A stretch of 64,000 bases of DNA from Metallyticus violacea (GCA_030762175.1 CM060843.1:27796501-27860500); one strand, 5' to 3'; counted from the first letter of the stretch, positions 36,441-48,058 are shown. Program-made: numbers and translations. Notes: generated by a model not told the origin, from the letters alone.

Positions 36441-36662
36441 TCGACAATGGTGGAATGATAAGTACAAAAAAAAAATATATGTTAATATCTTTATGACCGT
36501 GCAATAAGGATTATAAATGAACAATATAGAAAATAGTTTTATCCGTGAAAAGGATTTTTTTGAGATGAAGCACAAGAATTTTATGCTTCACCATGTAAGA
36601 AATGAAATTAAAGAATGAATGCAGAAGAAATTGTGTTGGATATTTGAAGAATGAAATGAACT

Positions 36663-36692
36663 GGGCATCTGAATTGAAAGGGGGGGGGGGGG
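36663..36692. repeat. poly-G run
   Basis: About fourteen consecutive G residues near 36679-36692. Confidence 0.9.
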
Positions 36693-36844
36693 AGTGCTCA
36701 AGATATATTAGAAGCCATGTATTAGGGTGGGAAATATTAAAGATACACGGGTGCGGTTATCCTAACGTAATGTAGGACAAATTCATATTGGCTACCTTTA
36801 CTTGCAAATAACTAGAGAACTAATGCACACACTGAATTATTCCT

Positions 36845-37167
36845 ATCTCAGATGTAGCCGAGCTGTAAGGCTCGAGACTCGCATTCGGCAGGTTCGGGTT
36901 CAATTTCCTTTAGGTGGGAATTGTCTGGAATTCAAACGGACCATCTGAGGAGCTCGAACATTAGGAGGGGCTCCACTTTTGTCGGGATTCTTTTTGGAAA
37001 CATGTTAGTAACCAACCCCACCTGCATCCGTAGATTCTGGCCATCTGGTAAGCACCCTCACCTCATCCCTTCCTCCCGGAGGTGCCCTCATTAGCAACGT
37101 GCATTGGGCCAGCCGTGAGCAAAGCTCAAGTACCGCCCCAGACCATCCATCTATTAATTCATCTCAG
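36845..37167 (+). repeat. possible fourth tRNA-derived SINE (SINE-D)
   Basis: GATGTAGCCGAGCTGTAAGG resembles an A box and GGTTCGGGTTCAATTTCC a B box with suitable spacing. A GC-richer body of about 250 bp follows. ATCTCAG recurs at both sides (36845-36851, 37161-37167), too short to be firm. Only one copy is present in this window. Confidence 0.4.
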
Positions 37168-38940
37168 GCGTGTCCGGATTTGCTGAGCACAATTCTTGAT
37201 TCTGTTATGAATCCTAAAGATATGCGAATGTCAATACAAATTGGTATAACAGTATATTAATTTAACCGAATTATTACGGAAATTTTACATTGGGGGATTG
37301 TGACCTTATTAAAATACTATTATGCATATAAAACGTGCTAAATGCTTCATTGTTAAAGAGAGGGGGCCCGTGATTGGAATGGAAACTCGTAAACGTTAAT
37401 ATAACTAGAAGTAAATCTAAAGAACGGCTATCTTCAAAGTTCATGAATGGTGTCTCATTTCTGGTTACCTGCAGAGTGGTTATGGAAAGCAGCAGATCTT
37501 TCGTTTCCAAGTATATTACGTGTCACTGTTGGCTGTGACAGAAGTTACAGAAAACAGTCACCATCTTCAGTGTAATTAGTATGTAGCAAATGTTTTACAA
37601 TTAAATTTCATTCTGCATAGGCCGCGTCTCTCAGATTTGTTTCTTATTTATTCACGGTGTAGCGCAGCAGTGGCGCCCACACGTCAACCCCGCTTTCTCC
37701 ACCCGCGTGGTCATGTTCTTGAACGTCGTTTTCTGTATCTGTTCCCTGCCGCTCACACGGCAGTATGCATTTATTACTGAAATTGGTTAGATGACTCTAG
37801 AGCAACTTTTTTTGTTTGTTTGTAAACTTGATTTTAAATATGCATCAGTCAACGTGTGTATGCGGAATTGATCCCAAGCTTTCCGAAATGAAATGGCGAT
37901 AATATGCACAAATTTAAATCCAATGATTCAGAGAAAACAAAAAGCATCCACTAAAACACACGGTTTTAAAAAAGGAAAAAATTGACGTAAATGTTGAACA
38001 TTCGCCAACAAAATAACTCCCGAAACAAGGGATCAAAGGGAGTTACGGAATGCAAAGAAAAACATTGACGACGAAATCAGAAACATTGTGGGGTCGAACT
38101 CAATTGTGTCTATTAATGTGCATTTACCTGATGCAACAGCGGTTTAGCTAAAGGAGGACGATAATTTGTTGCTTCGCCTATAAGGTTAGATTGTGTACAC
38201 AAAGCGCTGTAGAAATACGGGGTATACTTAGAAACCGACACGAGTTATCAAAAGTCATATTTGTCTTTAGAACATTCTCTTTATTCCCTAAGTGTTTCTC
38301 TTTATTTCTTTTACAAGCTAAAACTTTAAATTGCGTATCCAAATAGAAAAAGAGAAAACTTGTTTAAATAATGACTTACAAGTACATAATACAACGGTCA
38401 CTTTGCAAAACTGCCCTATTATAGATAAAATAAGAGATTGCTGGGTTTTTGACTGACGAGGTTGGTTCGAATGGAGCATAAAACTTGACTGGAAATACCA
38501 ATCGAGATAAAAATTAGCTGAATTCTCAGCAAAAACATTACAGTACTTGAGTGCAAATTGGTGGCGATTTGTCGCTCATCTCTAAGCATTGCATCTTCCA
38601 AATCGCATTGTTCGTAGTTATATAAATCTTTAAGAAAAATAATAGCTGTTCTTCTTTCGCTGTATTTGCTGACCTCGGATATTAGAACTTACATCCTTTA
38701 GGACAGAAACACCAATGTCCGGGTCGAGCTAAAATTGTCTACTACAGGGCCACCTCGATGACAGCACAAACATAGAAGACGCAAGCTCATCATGATGAAT
38801 CGGTGGCACAGAAATTCTCCCTTTCTTAAATTGAACTAGGGAAAACCTCAGTCAGATTATTCAGTCTCATTGTTTGAACGGTCTTCTCGAATACGAATTC
38901 TAAATTTTACCATCAAGGTCAACCCGTTCGCTGAATACTA
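37168..38940. other. no gene recognised
   Basis: No recognisable motif in either strand. Short frames at 37274-37510 and 38419-38601 fit chance. Confidence 0.35.
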
Positions 38941-38951
38941 ATACACGAAGT

Positions 38952-39083
38952 TTTTTTTTTTTGAGTACTGTTTAACGCCCATTTTACTACTGACGCACCA
39001 CAGGTAATGGGCACTGATGATACATGAGATGAAATATTGGGGAAGGAATATTCTTTTAAGAAAGGGAGCGTTCCAGGCCTAAG
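38952..39083 (-). repeat. SINE-B copy, head-truncated, with target duplication
   Basis: Direct repeats ATACACGAAGT (38941-38951) and ATATACGAAGT (39084-39094) bound it. It contains only the 3' half of SINE-B (TTAACGCCCATTTTACTACTG on the plus strand) and lacks the tRNA-like head. Truncation of the head with intact target duplication fits incomplete reverse transcription. Confidence 0.85.
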
Positions 39084-39415
39084 ATATACGAAGTGAAAAT
39101 ACCTCGTTTTTGCACCCAAACAATGTCACGTAAGTAAACGCCTGTCGCTGCATTCTAATGTGAGCGTCTAAATTTCATCGTTGATGTAATAGAGGGAAAC
39201 ATTTGCATATATTGAAACTGTCCGTTCTATTAATAAAGTACCTTGAAGTTTCAGTCAATAATATATATGTTGATTTATTGTTAACTGGAACACTTGGTCA
39301 ATATTTAAATTGATATTTGAAATCGATAAGGGCGTTACAAATTTGTTATCCGATCTATAGCAATAATTGCATTTCATTTTATAGTTTTTGTCTATTCCCC
39401 ATATCCGATCTCATG

Positions 39416-39693
39416 GTCAGTCTTGGTGGTGTAGTGGTAACCATACTTAATTTGCAAACCCAAGATCACGGGTTCAATCCCAGCCAGAGTCGAAGGATTT
39501 TTAAAGGATAAAAATCTTAAGTATGGCTTCCTTGGGAGGGAAATAAAGCCATGGGTACCGTGAAAAACGACTTCAAGTCTGAAAGAAGAGGTGTCTGTGA
39601 GCAGAATTTGTTGACCGTTTCACGCCCTGAATTGAATGGTGCGCTGATGACCTGAGATGTTAAAGAGCGTCCGTAAATAAACCAAACCAACAA
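39416..39693 (+). repeat. SINE-A copy with target duplication
   Basis: CCGATCTCATG (39405-39415) and CCGATCTCACG (39694-39704) flank it. The head TCTTGGTGGTGTAGTGGTAA and B box GGGTTCAATCCC are clear. The body ends GAGCGTCCGTAAATAAAC. Frames crossing it are not genes. Confidence 0.9.
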
Positions 39694-39879
39694 CCGATCT
39701 CACGTGAGCAGTTTAGCACTCTCCCATTATTATGTCCATTTCGCTTTAAATAAACGTTCCCTAATTTCCTATATATTTTGTAAAAAGAGTATACAGAGAA
39801 AATGTAGTCCTGTTTCCCAAATAGTAAGTTTGAAATTTCAAACTGATGCTAAGAGATTACATTCCACTCCGTATATGTC

Positions 39880-40151
39880 GGTCCTGGTGGTCTAGTGGTA
39901 AATCCTTGCTTGTCTTGTAGACCCAAGGTTGCAAATTCGATCGATGTCAAATAGGATCCATGGATCTTTCAGGACGTAAAAATACTGAGCATGCCTTCTT
40001 TTAGAAGAGAAGCAAAATCGTTGGTCCCATGTAGTAGATTTACGGCAATTAAAAGAATCTCAAGCATGAAAAGAAGCCGTTTCACGCTCTGAATTGAATG
40101 GGGTGCTCATGAACAAAAGATGTTAAAACAGTGTCTATAAATAAAAAAAAA
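39880..40151 (+). repeat. SINE-A copy, strongly diverged
   Basis: GGTCCTGGTGGTCTAGTGGT marks the A box. The B box (AAATTCGATCGATG) and body are heavily mutated compared with the copy 190 bp upstream, so it is older. It ends in an A-rich tail near 40151. Confidence 0.8.
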
Positions 40152-40364
40152 CCTAATAATAAAAATCTGTATAGTTATCAGTGTTAGCCAAAATAATTCC
40201 TTGTTATTATCTGTTCTGAGGACCCCTACATAACCTGTTTTTAGGAATTGAATAGAATTGTTTTAAAACGTTTATTAAATGTAATAAAGCAAAAATTAAA
40301 TAATATTTATTAGAGTACATGTTTATGTACAAAATTATCTTTGTATTCGTTTTTATTCATTTTA

Positions 40365-40773
40365 TTTAGCCTTCCTCTTCTAACCAGTCATCAGTTTCGA
40401 TTGGGGGAGTCATTTGCTTCATTATGATAATTTTCAGCTTAAAGATCCTCCGTAATTCCCAACTCGCTTGAGGCTAACAAATTTAACGATTTGTTAGTGT
40501 TCTTTAAAACTCTATTAACGGATCTGATGTTAGCAGTATTCTGTTTACTATATCCAAATTGCATTTTTCTCCAACAGATTTTTCTGGCCAAATTCTGTAA
40601 CGAAAATTTGTATTATGCACCTCGTCTACTTCTTCTGATAAATAGTTAATGGGCAACAGAGTATGCGTTATAACAGTTCGCCCGTGCAACAAGATGCCGC
40701 GGGTATAAATTAATATGCAATCTTGTAGCTTCAACAGTGTAAGTGGCAAATTCTCCTTATATACATATAACAT
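40365..40773 (-). pseudogene. remnant of a dispersed arthropod coding family
   Basis: The minus frame 40773-40504 reads GILLHGRTVITHTLLPINYL, then SEEVDEVHNTNFRYR, then NRILLTSDPLIEF. These blocks recall a multicopy insect hypothetical family ending with a LLTSDP motif and an acidic tail (LEEE near 40385 after stops). Function unknown to me. Stops follow LIEF, so the C-terminus is broken. Confidence 0.45.
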
Positions 40774-40820
40774 TACCTTGGATAGATGCCATAGTAAAAG
40801 AAGTATTAAATAACAAAAGC

Positions 40821-40905
<85 letters not shown>
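40821..40905. repeat. (TAA)n microsatellite
   Basis: About 28 uninterrupted TAA repeats. They give a poly-Ile frame. Confidence 0.97.
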
Positions 40906-40906
<1 letters not shown>

Positions 40907-41059
40907 GTGTATTAGAAAACACAGAGAAAGTAAGAAATAAAATAAAATGAATAATAGATATATAGTACAGAAGTCAAAAGCAAAACACGTAATAGAAAAT
41001 TCAAATTAATAAGTCAAGTACTTTTGTTGTAGAAGTGCAAATAATATAAATGAAAAATA

Positions 41060-41313
41060 ATGTATCATTATTAACAGTGTAACTAAAATAACAATAATTA
41101 GAAAAACAGAAAAAGGTAAAACACTAAGAAAAAGTCACAGATTAGTAAACCTATATTTCGAACTGCTTGAGTTCTTTTGTGACAAGTCCTCTTGTAGAAG
41201 AATTCAAGCAGTTCCAAATATAGTGATTACTAATCTGTGACTTTTTCTTTGTTTTATCTTTTTCTGCTTTTCTAATTATTGTTATTTTAGTTACATATTT
41301 AATAATAATAATA
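41060..41313. repeat. near-perfect inverted repeat with 4-base loop
   Basis: Left arm 41079-41186 and right arm 41191-41294 pair along their whole length with about 90 percent identity. Outermost is GTAACTAAAATAACAATAAT and innermost ACAAG/CTTGT around loop TCCT. A looser TTAATAATNATA pairing extends the arms to about 41060 and 41313. RNA from either strand would form one long hairpin. No coding frame and no clear target duplication. Confidence 0.95.
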
Positions 41314-41968
41314 ATATATATATATATATATAACAAGAACTGGAGACAAGTAAGACATTATATAATATATGTATATATAGCTTGACATATTTATTTTGAC
41401 CGAATAACTGTGGATTAAAATATTGAGAAATATGAACAAAAGTAATCACATTATAGTACCTAATAAAACCGGTCAAATAAGCTTTCAGTTGTGCTCGGTG
41501 GCCTGACTTGCTCATTCGCTGCCGCAATGAGGGAATGGCGCATAAGCGAGGAAAAGGGTTTGCCAATGGAGCGGGTTTGTTTGGAGAATTATTCGTTCTC
41601 GTAATCAGCAAACTGCGGCCACAAATAAGTGGAGTGTCTATGTTGCTCAACAAACGATGTTTTCGTGTTCATACTCTTTCATTGCTGCATTTACGAGTAT
41701 GTTTCTTCCTGTACGGTATTGTGCACAGTACACTATTACGCTTTGGTCGCTCGTGTACTAGCTTCGGGAATTCTCGAGTCGCTTCGTTAACGGAAGCTGC
41801 TCCCGACAAATGAGATTCTCTCGCATACCTTGCATTATCACCAGATTTCACATAAACTAAACTTTACATACCCTCAAAGTATTGCGATTTTAAAACAGTA
41901 GAAAAACTTCACATGCACTACAAGTAAGTTGTTAAGACAATGCCTAACTACACCATTTATCGCTTCAG
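41314..41968. other. no gene recognised
   Basis: GC rises at 41480-41840, where overlapping frames (41508-41813 plus, 41851-41669 minus) are open without recognisable motifs. Confidence 0.35.
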
Positions 41969-41970
41969 TC

Positions 41971-42262
41971 GGTCCTGATGGTATAATGGTAACCATACTT
42001 TCATTCTAAACCCATGATCGCGGGTTCAAACCCGGCCAGGAACCAAGGATTTTTTCGGGCATAAAAATCCTAAGTATGGCTTCCTTCGGAAGGGAAGTAA
42101 AGTCGTGGGTCCCGTGTAGTACATTTACGGCAGGATAAAGAACCTCAAGCCTAAAAGAAGAGGCCTCTGAGTAAAATTTATGAGCAATTTCACGCCCTGA
42201 TTTGAATGGGACGTTGATGACCTGAGATGATAAAAAGCGTTCGTAAATAACACTAATAAAAA
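41971..42262 (+). repeat. SINE-A copy
   Basis: Starts GGTCCTGATGGTATAATGGT, B box GGGTTCAAACCC, acceptor partner CCAGGAACC. The body and AATAA-type end are complete. I found no clear target duplication. Confidence 0.88.
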
Positions 42263-42269
42263 AACAAGT

Positions 42270-42778
42270 GCACAGTACAAGAACAAAACAGTGTCTCTGT
42301 TCTTCCTCACCTAGTTTCGAGAATAAATCATATTACAATATTGAATTTTGGCCAATTTTTAGGAAGAAATGCTTGCCCCTATGCCATTTAAATATCAACC
42401 CATAAGCGGCATCATGGAACAATAGTTAATTTGTGCCTACTGGTTAAAACGCACGAGTTTCGCTGCAAATGTAATTTTATTTAAAATATGCGCCTGAGAG
42501 GTGATATACAACATATTAAATTTGCTTGGCTATTTCTGCACTCGAATGAATAATGCCTGGATAAAATTGAATTGCATGAAGAGAGCATAAATCGATAAAG
42601 ACTGTTGCGATACTGAACCTGCTAATTTAGAGACAGATCCCTGCTGTCAAGTTAAACTAGTAATTACAATTTTTTCTTTAACAGAATTTTCAAGGAATAT
42701 GCTAGTTTCTCTTCCAGAACATGAACATTTTATGTTCTCACCAACATTATGTTAAACTATTGTTAACTAAGGCAACTT
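42270..42778. other. no gene recognised
   Basis: Plain AT-rich sequence. Confidence 0.35.
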
Positions 42779-42790
42779 AAACACAAACGA

Positions 42791-43079
42791 TTGATTGATT
42801 TATTTATGGACGCTCTTTAACATCTCAGGTCATCAGCGTCCCATTCAACTCAGGGCGTGAAACAATCCGACAAATTTTGCTCAGAGGCCTCTCTTTCAGG
42901 CTTGAGGTTCTTTTTCGTGCCGTAAATGTACGACACGGGACCCACGGCTTTACTTCCCTTCCGAAGGAAGCCATACTTAGGATTTTTACGCCCGAAAAAA
43001 TCCATCGGTCCTGGCCGAATTCGAACCCGCGTTCTTGGGTGTAGGAGGCCATGGTAACCACTACACCACCAGGACCGAC
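42791..43079 (-). repeat. SINE-A copy with perfect target duplication
   Basis: AACACAAACGA occurs exactly at 42780-42790 and 43080-43090. The minus strand runs GTCGGTCCTGGTGGTGTAGT, B box GGGTTCGAATTC, body, and TAAATAAATCAATCAAT tail. Little divergence from the family consensus suggests a young copy. Confidence 0.95.
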
Positions 43080-43090
43080 AACACAAACGA

Positions 43091-45228
43091 GACAGTTTAC
43101 GAGTTAAAGAAGGATAAATACCAGCATCCCCTAGACAGTTTGAGGATTAACAGTTCGAGATAAGCTAAACCAATTTATAACAGTGGTAGTAAAATAAGGT
43201 AGCTATAGACAGCAAGCCTTTTGTTGACAGTTTTTAAGATTATGCAACAATCAATAACGAAGAATACTCTTTCTGAATTGAATACCAAGGACGGTTCTTC
43301 GAAGGTCAACACGCTTTTAGAGATAGTTTTTGCAGTGCGAAATTTACTTCATTATTCAAGGAATTAATTGCAGAAGCAGAATTATTAAACGCCTCACTAA
43401 ATGCAATTACTAACAACAAAGATAAATAGAATAAGCGAAATCTAAAAGTATTTTTGGAGGAACAATGTCTGAAATAATTGCTGACTATCTATCATTTGAC
43501 AGAAGGAAATCCCACGGGAATATTTTTGTACCTACAGAGTACTCTTGGATGCTTAAGCGAAGATAGCTTAGTTTAAAAAAATCTTTATTTCAATTTGAGA
43601 GTTCTAAAGAAGCGAAGCTCTAAATCACAAGGTACTGCATACATTTAGGGAATATTGTGGGATTTATTGGGATCAGTTTAGAATATCATATACGTAGACT
43701 CGCATGAAAGGCTGCAAAGAAAGGCAATAACATTTGCAACGAGAGATCGATGTCATGGAGACGAAAGAAACGAGGGAGATATTGAATGTAAGATTTCAGC
43801 CAGCTAAACCGTGCCCTCTGTTCAAAGCTCATCATGAATTGTATTATCTAATACTATTAGAAAAAACCAACATACTTAGGCAGAGGTGATCCCTGCGTTA
43901 GTTTTATGGAAAATGTTCTCAGAAATAAGAAATCTAAGATTAGCTTAGCATTGTTTCAAATTTTATTTTACTGGCATTTGTGCTTGATTTTCATTGTTTT
44001 ATTGTTCTTAACCTAGTACTCCTTTTGCTTCAAAATAGGCTCGTTAGATCACATTAATTTATGTTTCTAAGGGAGCGATACAAGTGACTATGCCGTATAC
44101 AACACATTGATAGCATATAAAGAATGTTCTAAGCGATCTTAAGTACCGGGACTGCTTTCTTTGTGCTTAGAAAGCTCTAAACTTCAGAATCACTCAAATT
44201 GTGATTAGAGCTCATAAACGTAAAATATCATACATAAATTGAATTTGCATGTCACTTTATTTTGAGAACAAACTTGTGCATGCAGTAAAATTATCCCAAG
44301 ACTTTAGGCCTTATATCAAGAAAAACTACTCTTAAAATACTCTTTTCGTGTTATGTAATACTCACTAGTTTTATTAGTAATACTACTGCTTTTGATGCGT
44401 GCCCACTTCTAGTACTTGTATCTTTTCTGAAGAACAGATCTAAGATGTTCGTATACGGTACAAATATCGGCTCCAGGCTTATTTCACAGCATATTTGGAA
44501 AATAAAAAGTGTTGTTCCAAGGCATGAGATCCTTCAGTGTTCATGTATAATTTAACTCAAACAAATACCATTTCTGTACGAAATCAAAAGGTATTATGCT
44601 GTCTAGAACGGTTATGGTGCAACAAATGCTCTGTACTTTTCACAGAATGATAACAAAAATGTGCTGGAATGTCCCCTGACCTCTTGTAGAATTAATACAA
44701 CGAATATATACCTATAAGATTCTATACACTTTACATATACCAATAGCATTTGACGCATTCTGATGCATCAATCACTCATTTAAGAGCTTTTCTTTAAAAC
44801 CGCGTTGAAGATGGTAGATGCAAATGAAGATTTCCTATACACAGTGTTGTATTCTGAAGCACACTTATAATTTCTGTACATTTTAAAATTTATTTCCATC
44901 TTATATACTCATTAGATTAATTAATTTAATTTGCAGTAATTTAACAGCTATATACAAACTCTAGTATATTATAGGTTATACAATAATGAAAAATGAAAAC
45001 AAGAAAGCATTCATAATAAAATAAGTAGTAGAAAATATCAAGACTTTCCGATATAATAGGGAAAAAAGCTGAAAGACATCAAAACCTTTTTCTTGTTAAG
45101 TATATAAAAATACAAGCCGTATAAAACATTATGACAACTACAGAGCAAGATGTTTAGATACAATAAAAATGAAACACTGAAAATAGATACACGTCGAATA
45201 GTCCCCTAAACTTAGTGTGCAATCGATA
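43091..45228. other. no gene recognised
   Basis: AT-rich. A region near 43650-43870 gives fragments faintly like a LINE C-terminus, too weak to call. Confidence 0.35.
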
Positions 45229-45290
45229 TACAGGAGGGTAGGTCCACAAAAGCCTTATCTGGTGTCATACCTTATCTGTTAAGTAAATAA

Positions 45291-45579
45291 ATGTTGGTCC
45301 TGGTGGTAGTAGTGGTAACCATACTTGACTTCTAAACCCAAGGTCGCGGGTTCGAACCCGGGTCGATGGATTTTTTTCGGGCGTAAAAATAGTAAAATCC
45401 TTCGGAAGGGAAGTAAAGCCGTGTGTCCCGTGTCGTACATTTACGGCACGATAAAGAACCTCAAGCCTGAAAGAAGAGGCCTCTGAGCAAAATTTGTCGG
45501 CCGTTTCACGCCCTGAATTGAATGGGAAGCTGATTACCTGAGATGTTAAAGAGCGTCCGTAAATAAAACAATTCAAAAA
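45291..45579 (+). repeat. SINE-A nested in mariner copy 4, 14-bp target duplication
   Basis: TGTTAAGTAAATAA (45277-45290) and TGTTATGTAAATAA (45580-45593) flank it; the uninterrupted sequence exists in mariner copy 2 near 19785. The head GGTCCTGGTGGTAGTAGTGG contains a 1-2 base change and the acceptor 3' side is shortened after the B box (GGGTTCGAACCC). Confidence 0.97.
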
Positions 45580-45675
45580 TGTTATGTAAATAATTGCAGC
45601 TATAACTTCCGCTACGCTGTGTTCAGTTGTTCAGATATAGTTGCATAAAGAAGGCTGTGTGTAGAAGATTGGGAT

Positions 45676-46670
45676 ATGTTCAAAATGGAGTATCCAGCTG
45701 TTATTAACTTCTTCATAAGAAATTAAACAGCGATTGGACGGTATATATGGAGAAGCATTCCCCTCATAATCTTCCGTAAAAGAATGGGCCAAACTTTTTC
45801 GAATGGTTCGAGAAAGCATTGGAGACGAAGAGCGTGCAGGTCGGCCCTTGGAGGTGCTCACTCCTCAAACATGATCGCTCTTGTGGAAGCAGAAATTGTG
45901 GAAGACCGGCGGCTCAAAGTTACATAAATAGCAGCAAGGCTGTGCCTTTCTAAAAACAAGAGTCCTTAGAATTATTCATGAACATTTAAACATGAATAAG
46001 GTTAGTGCAAAATGGGTGCCTAGACTTCTTTCCTCAGTACAAAAGCAGCAACGAGTCATCTGCTTTCAGACATTTTTGAAACTCAGCCGTAGCAAGGCAA
46101 CGAGAGAGAAGTTCTGCCAACCATTGTTACAGGAGATCAATCTATGGTCCTTCACTATGATCTCTTGTCCAAAAGAGAATCAATGGAGTGGCGTGAACCT
46201 ATAGAAGCACCGCCTCTAAAGGCCAATATCACTCAGGCAACCAAGAAGATTATAGCCACAATCTTTTGGGCCTGGAATACTATTCATTGACTTCAAGGAG
46301 AGGAAAACCACAATAAATGCAGAGTACTATGCTGGCCTACTGCACAGAATACGTGCTTCCATCAAAAAGAAAAGGCGAGGAAAACTGAGAAGCGTCTTCT
46401 TCACGAGCACGCGCCCATGCACATAGCTCTTGTTGCAAAAGAAGCTGTGAAGAAATGTGACTTCAAGGACCATCCACCCTACAACCTAGATCTAGCTCCC
46501 AGTGACTATTTCCTCTTCTCAAAACTCAGTAGGACCTTCGGGAAAGGAAATTTAAGTGTGACGAAGAAGTGATGGGTGCTGTTTATGCCCATTTTGCAGA
46601 TAACACTTCTGACTATTTTTGGGGAGGGATTGAAATGTTAAAAGAGGTGAGAATGTATTGCAATAAAGGG
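45676..46670 (+). pseudogene. mariner-A transposase, copy 4, inactive
   Basis: MFKMEYPAVINFF near 45676 is followed by a deletion and frameshift. DNA-binding residues are visible across frames (EWAKLFRMVRESIGDEERAG). A short deletion removes the residues after FWA at the first catalytic site (near 46267). The HDNA motif is damaged, but YNLDLAPSDYFLF near the third Asp survives. Multiple frameshifts abolish function. Confidence 0.8.
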
Positions 46671-46776
46671 TAGCTATATTGAAAAGTGAAATATGGTTTT
46701 TGCCTTTATCATACTTAGAAACTGGTTTGGCCGGAAACTTATGGACCTACTCTCTACGTTGGTGTCATTTTAAGGA

Positions 46777-47049
46777 TTTTTTTTTTGAATGATTTATTTA
46801 TGGACGCTCTTTAACAGCTCAGGTCATCAGCGTCCCATTCAACTCAGGGCGTGCAAATGGCCGACAAATTTTGCTCAGAGGCCTCTCTTTCAGGCTTGAG
46901 GTTCTTTTTCGTGCCGTAAATGTACGACACGGGACATACGGCTTTACTTCCCTTCCGAAGGAAGCCATACTTAGGATTTTTACGCCCCGGAAAAATCCAT
47001 CGGTCCTGGCCGGGTTCGAACCCGCGATCTTGGGTTCAGGAGGCAAGTA
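46777..47049 (-). repeat. SINE-A copy, head-truncated, 14-bp target duplication
   Basis: TGTCATTTTAAGGA occurs exactly at 46763-46776 and 47050-47063. The minus strand begins inside the tRNA head (TACTTGCCTCCTGAACCC), lacking the A box, and runs through the B box and body into an A-rich tail. It inserted 22 bp beyond the right end of mariner copy 4. Confidence 0.95.
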
Positions 47050-47063
47050 TGTCATTTTAAGGA

Positions 47064-47942
47064 GGGTGAGATGTGAAATCAATTGAAAGTTCTACATTAT
47101 TACCTTAATATAAATAACATAAGTATAGCATAAACATTAATATGTAAGTTTAGTTTGGGAATCGTATGTATATATTTTATGCAAGAAAACTGCAGGCATT
47201 CAATAAGAGTTTCATCAAAATCGTAATGAGGGAAAGGCACACCGCGCAAAAAGCAAACAAGCTGACGGTGTTCCCTATTCTTTCATGTTTTGTTTGCGTG
47301 TAAACATGCTTTATTCGTATCTTTAAGTTGAGCAAAATTATGACAGGCCCACGTTAATACACGATTCTTTTAATTGCAATAATTCGGCACAATAAGAAAA
47401 GTCAGTATCCGACTCGGCTAAATTAGCAATATGCGAAATATTAACATCGTAACGCAATTAAGAAAAAATAATAATAAACCCAAATTTAATTTTATCACAA
47501 GAAGTTTAGATTTTTTTCTAGTTTAATATAACTATTGAACTAGAAAAAAATCACTGTATTTCATATCTGAATACCGTGTTACCTTATATGTTCTACATCA
47601 TTAATTTTCAAAATTCTCTGAAGACTTTCTCAACGGGTATTCGAGCGCTTGCCAAATACTAGATATATAATTACTTGGAAGCAAGAATTATTACAGAATT
47701 TATGGAATAAAATGTATAAATGTTTAACACCATATCAATTAAGTTAGCATTTAATGGTTCAAATTATTTCGTGGATTTCTATTTTTTCATTCACAGCTTA
47801 ATTCGCAAGTATCAAAAGATCCTCAAGAGCAAAAACTTATTAAGCTCTCAGTAATTTTTTGAGAACGTAGAGAAACGTTGAGATAAAAAAATATCAAATT
47901 CACTTATATTCTTTAAAGCTTACACGTTTTCATTACTGGTGG
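47064..47942. other. no gene recognised; one small hairpin
   Basis: AT-rich. An inverted repeat at 47509-47552 pairs GATTTTTTTCTAGTTTAATA with TATTGAACTAGAAAAAAATC around a 2-3 base loop. Confidence 0.5.
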
Positions 47943-47992
47943 TTTTTTTTTTTTTTTTTTTTTTATGGACGCTATTTAACATCTTAGCTTAT
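47943..47992 (-). repeat. SINE-A tail fragment
   Basis: A T run followed by ATGGACGCTATTTAACATCT matches the 3' end of SINE-A read on the minus strand; the match stops after TTAGCTTATTA. Confidence 0.7.
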
Positions 47993-48058
47993 TACTCGTG
48001 TGCTGTTACATTTATTAAGTATTGTTTTTACGTTTAATTTAGTAAATATTTCTAAAGC

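Larger units (their letters stand above)
45231..46754 (+). mobile_element. mariner-A copy 4, interrupted by a SINE-A
   Basis: The left end AGGAGGGTAGGTCCA is followed by a deletion of about 30 bp that removes the inner part of the inverted end. The right end GGCCGGAAACTTATGGACC is intact. TA at 45229-45230 and 46755-46756. Excluding the SINE and its duplication the element is about 1221 bp. Confidence 0.9.

Noticed and set aside
36060..36575. 171-residue minus open frame
   Set aside because: It crosses a SINE-B copy bounded by target duplications, so it is not a host gene.
41971..42050. tRNA-like fold at SINE-A heads
   Set aside because: The A and B boxes and acceptor stem are SINE promoters; the same sequence recurs many times joined to one body, so these are not tRNA genes.
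42825..43086. Two overlapping 78-residue minus frames with arginine- and serine-rich text
   Set aside because: They run through SINE-A; the same translated phrases appear in the copies at 28354, 45265 and 46819.
43650..43870. Fragments resembling a LINE C-terminus
   Set aside because: The resemblance needs several frame changes and lacks any diagnostic motif.
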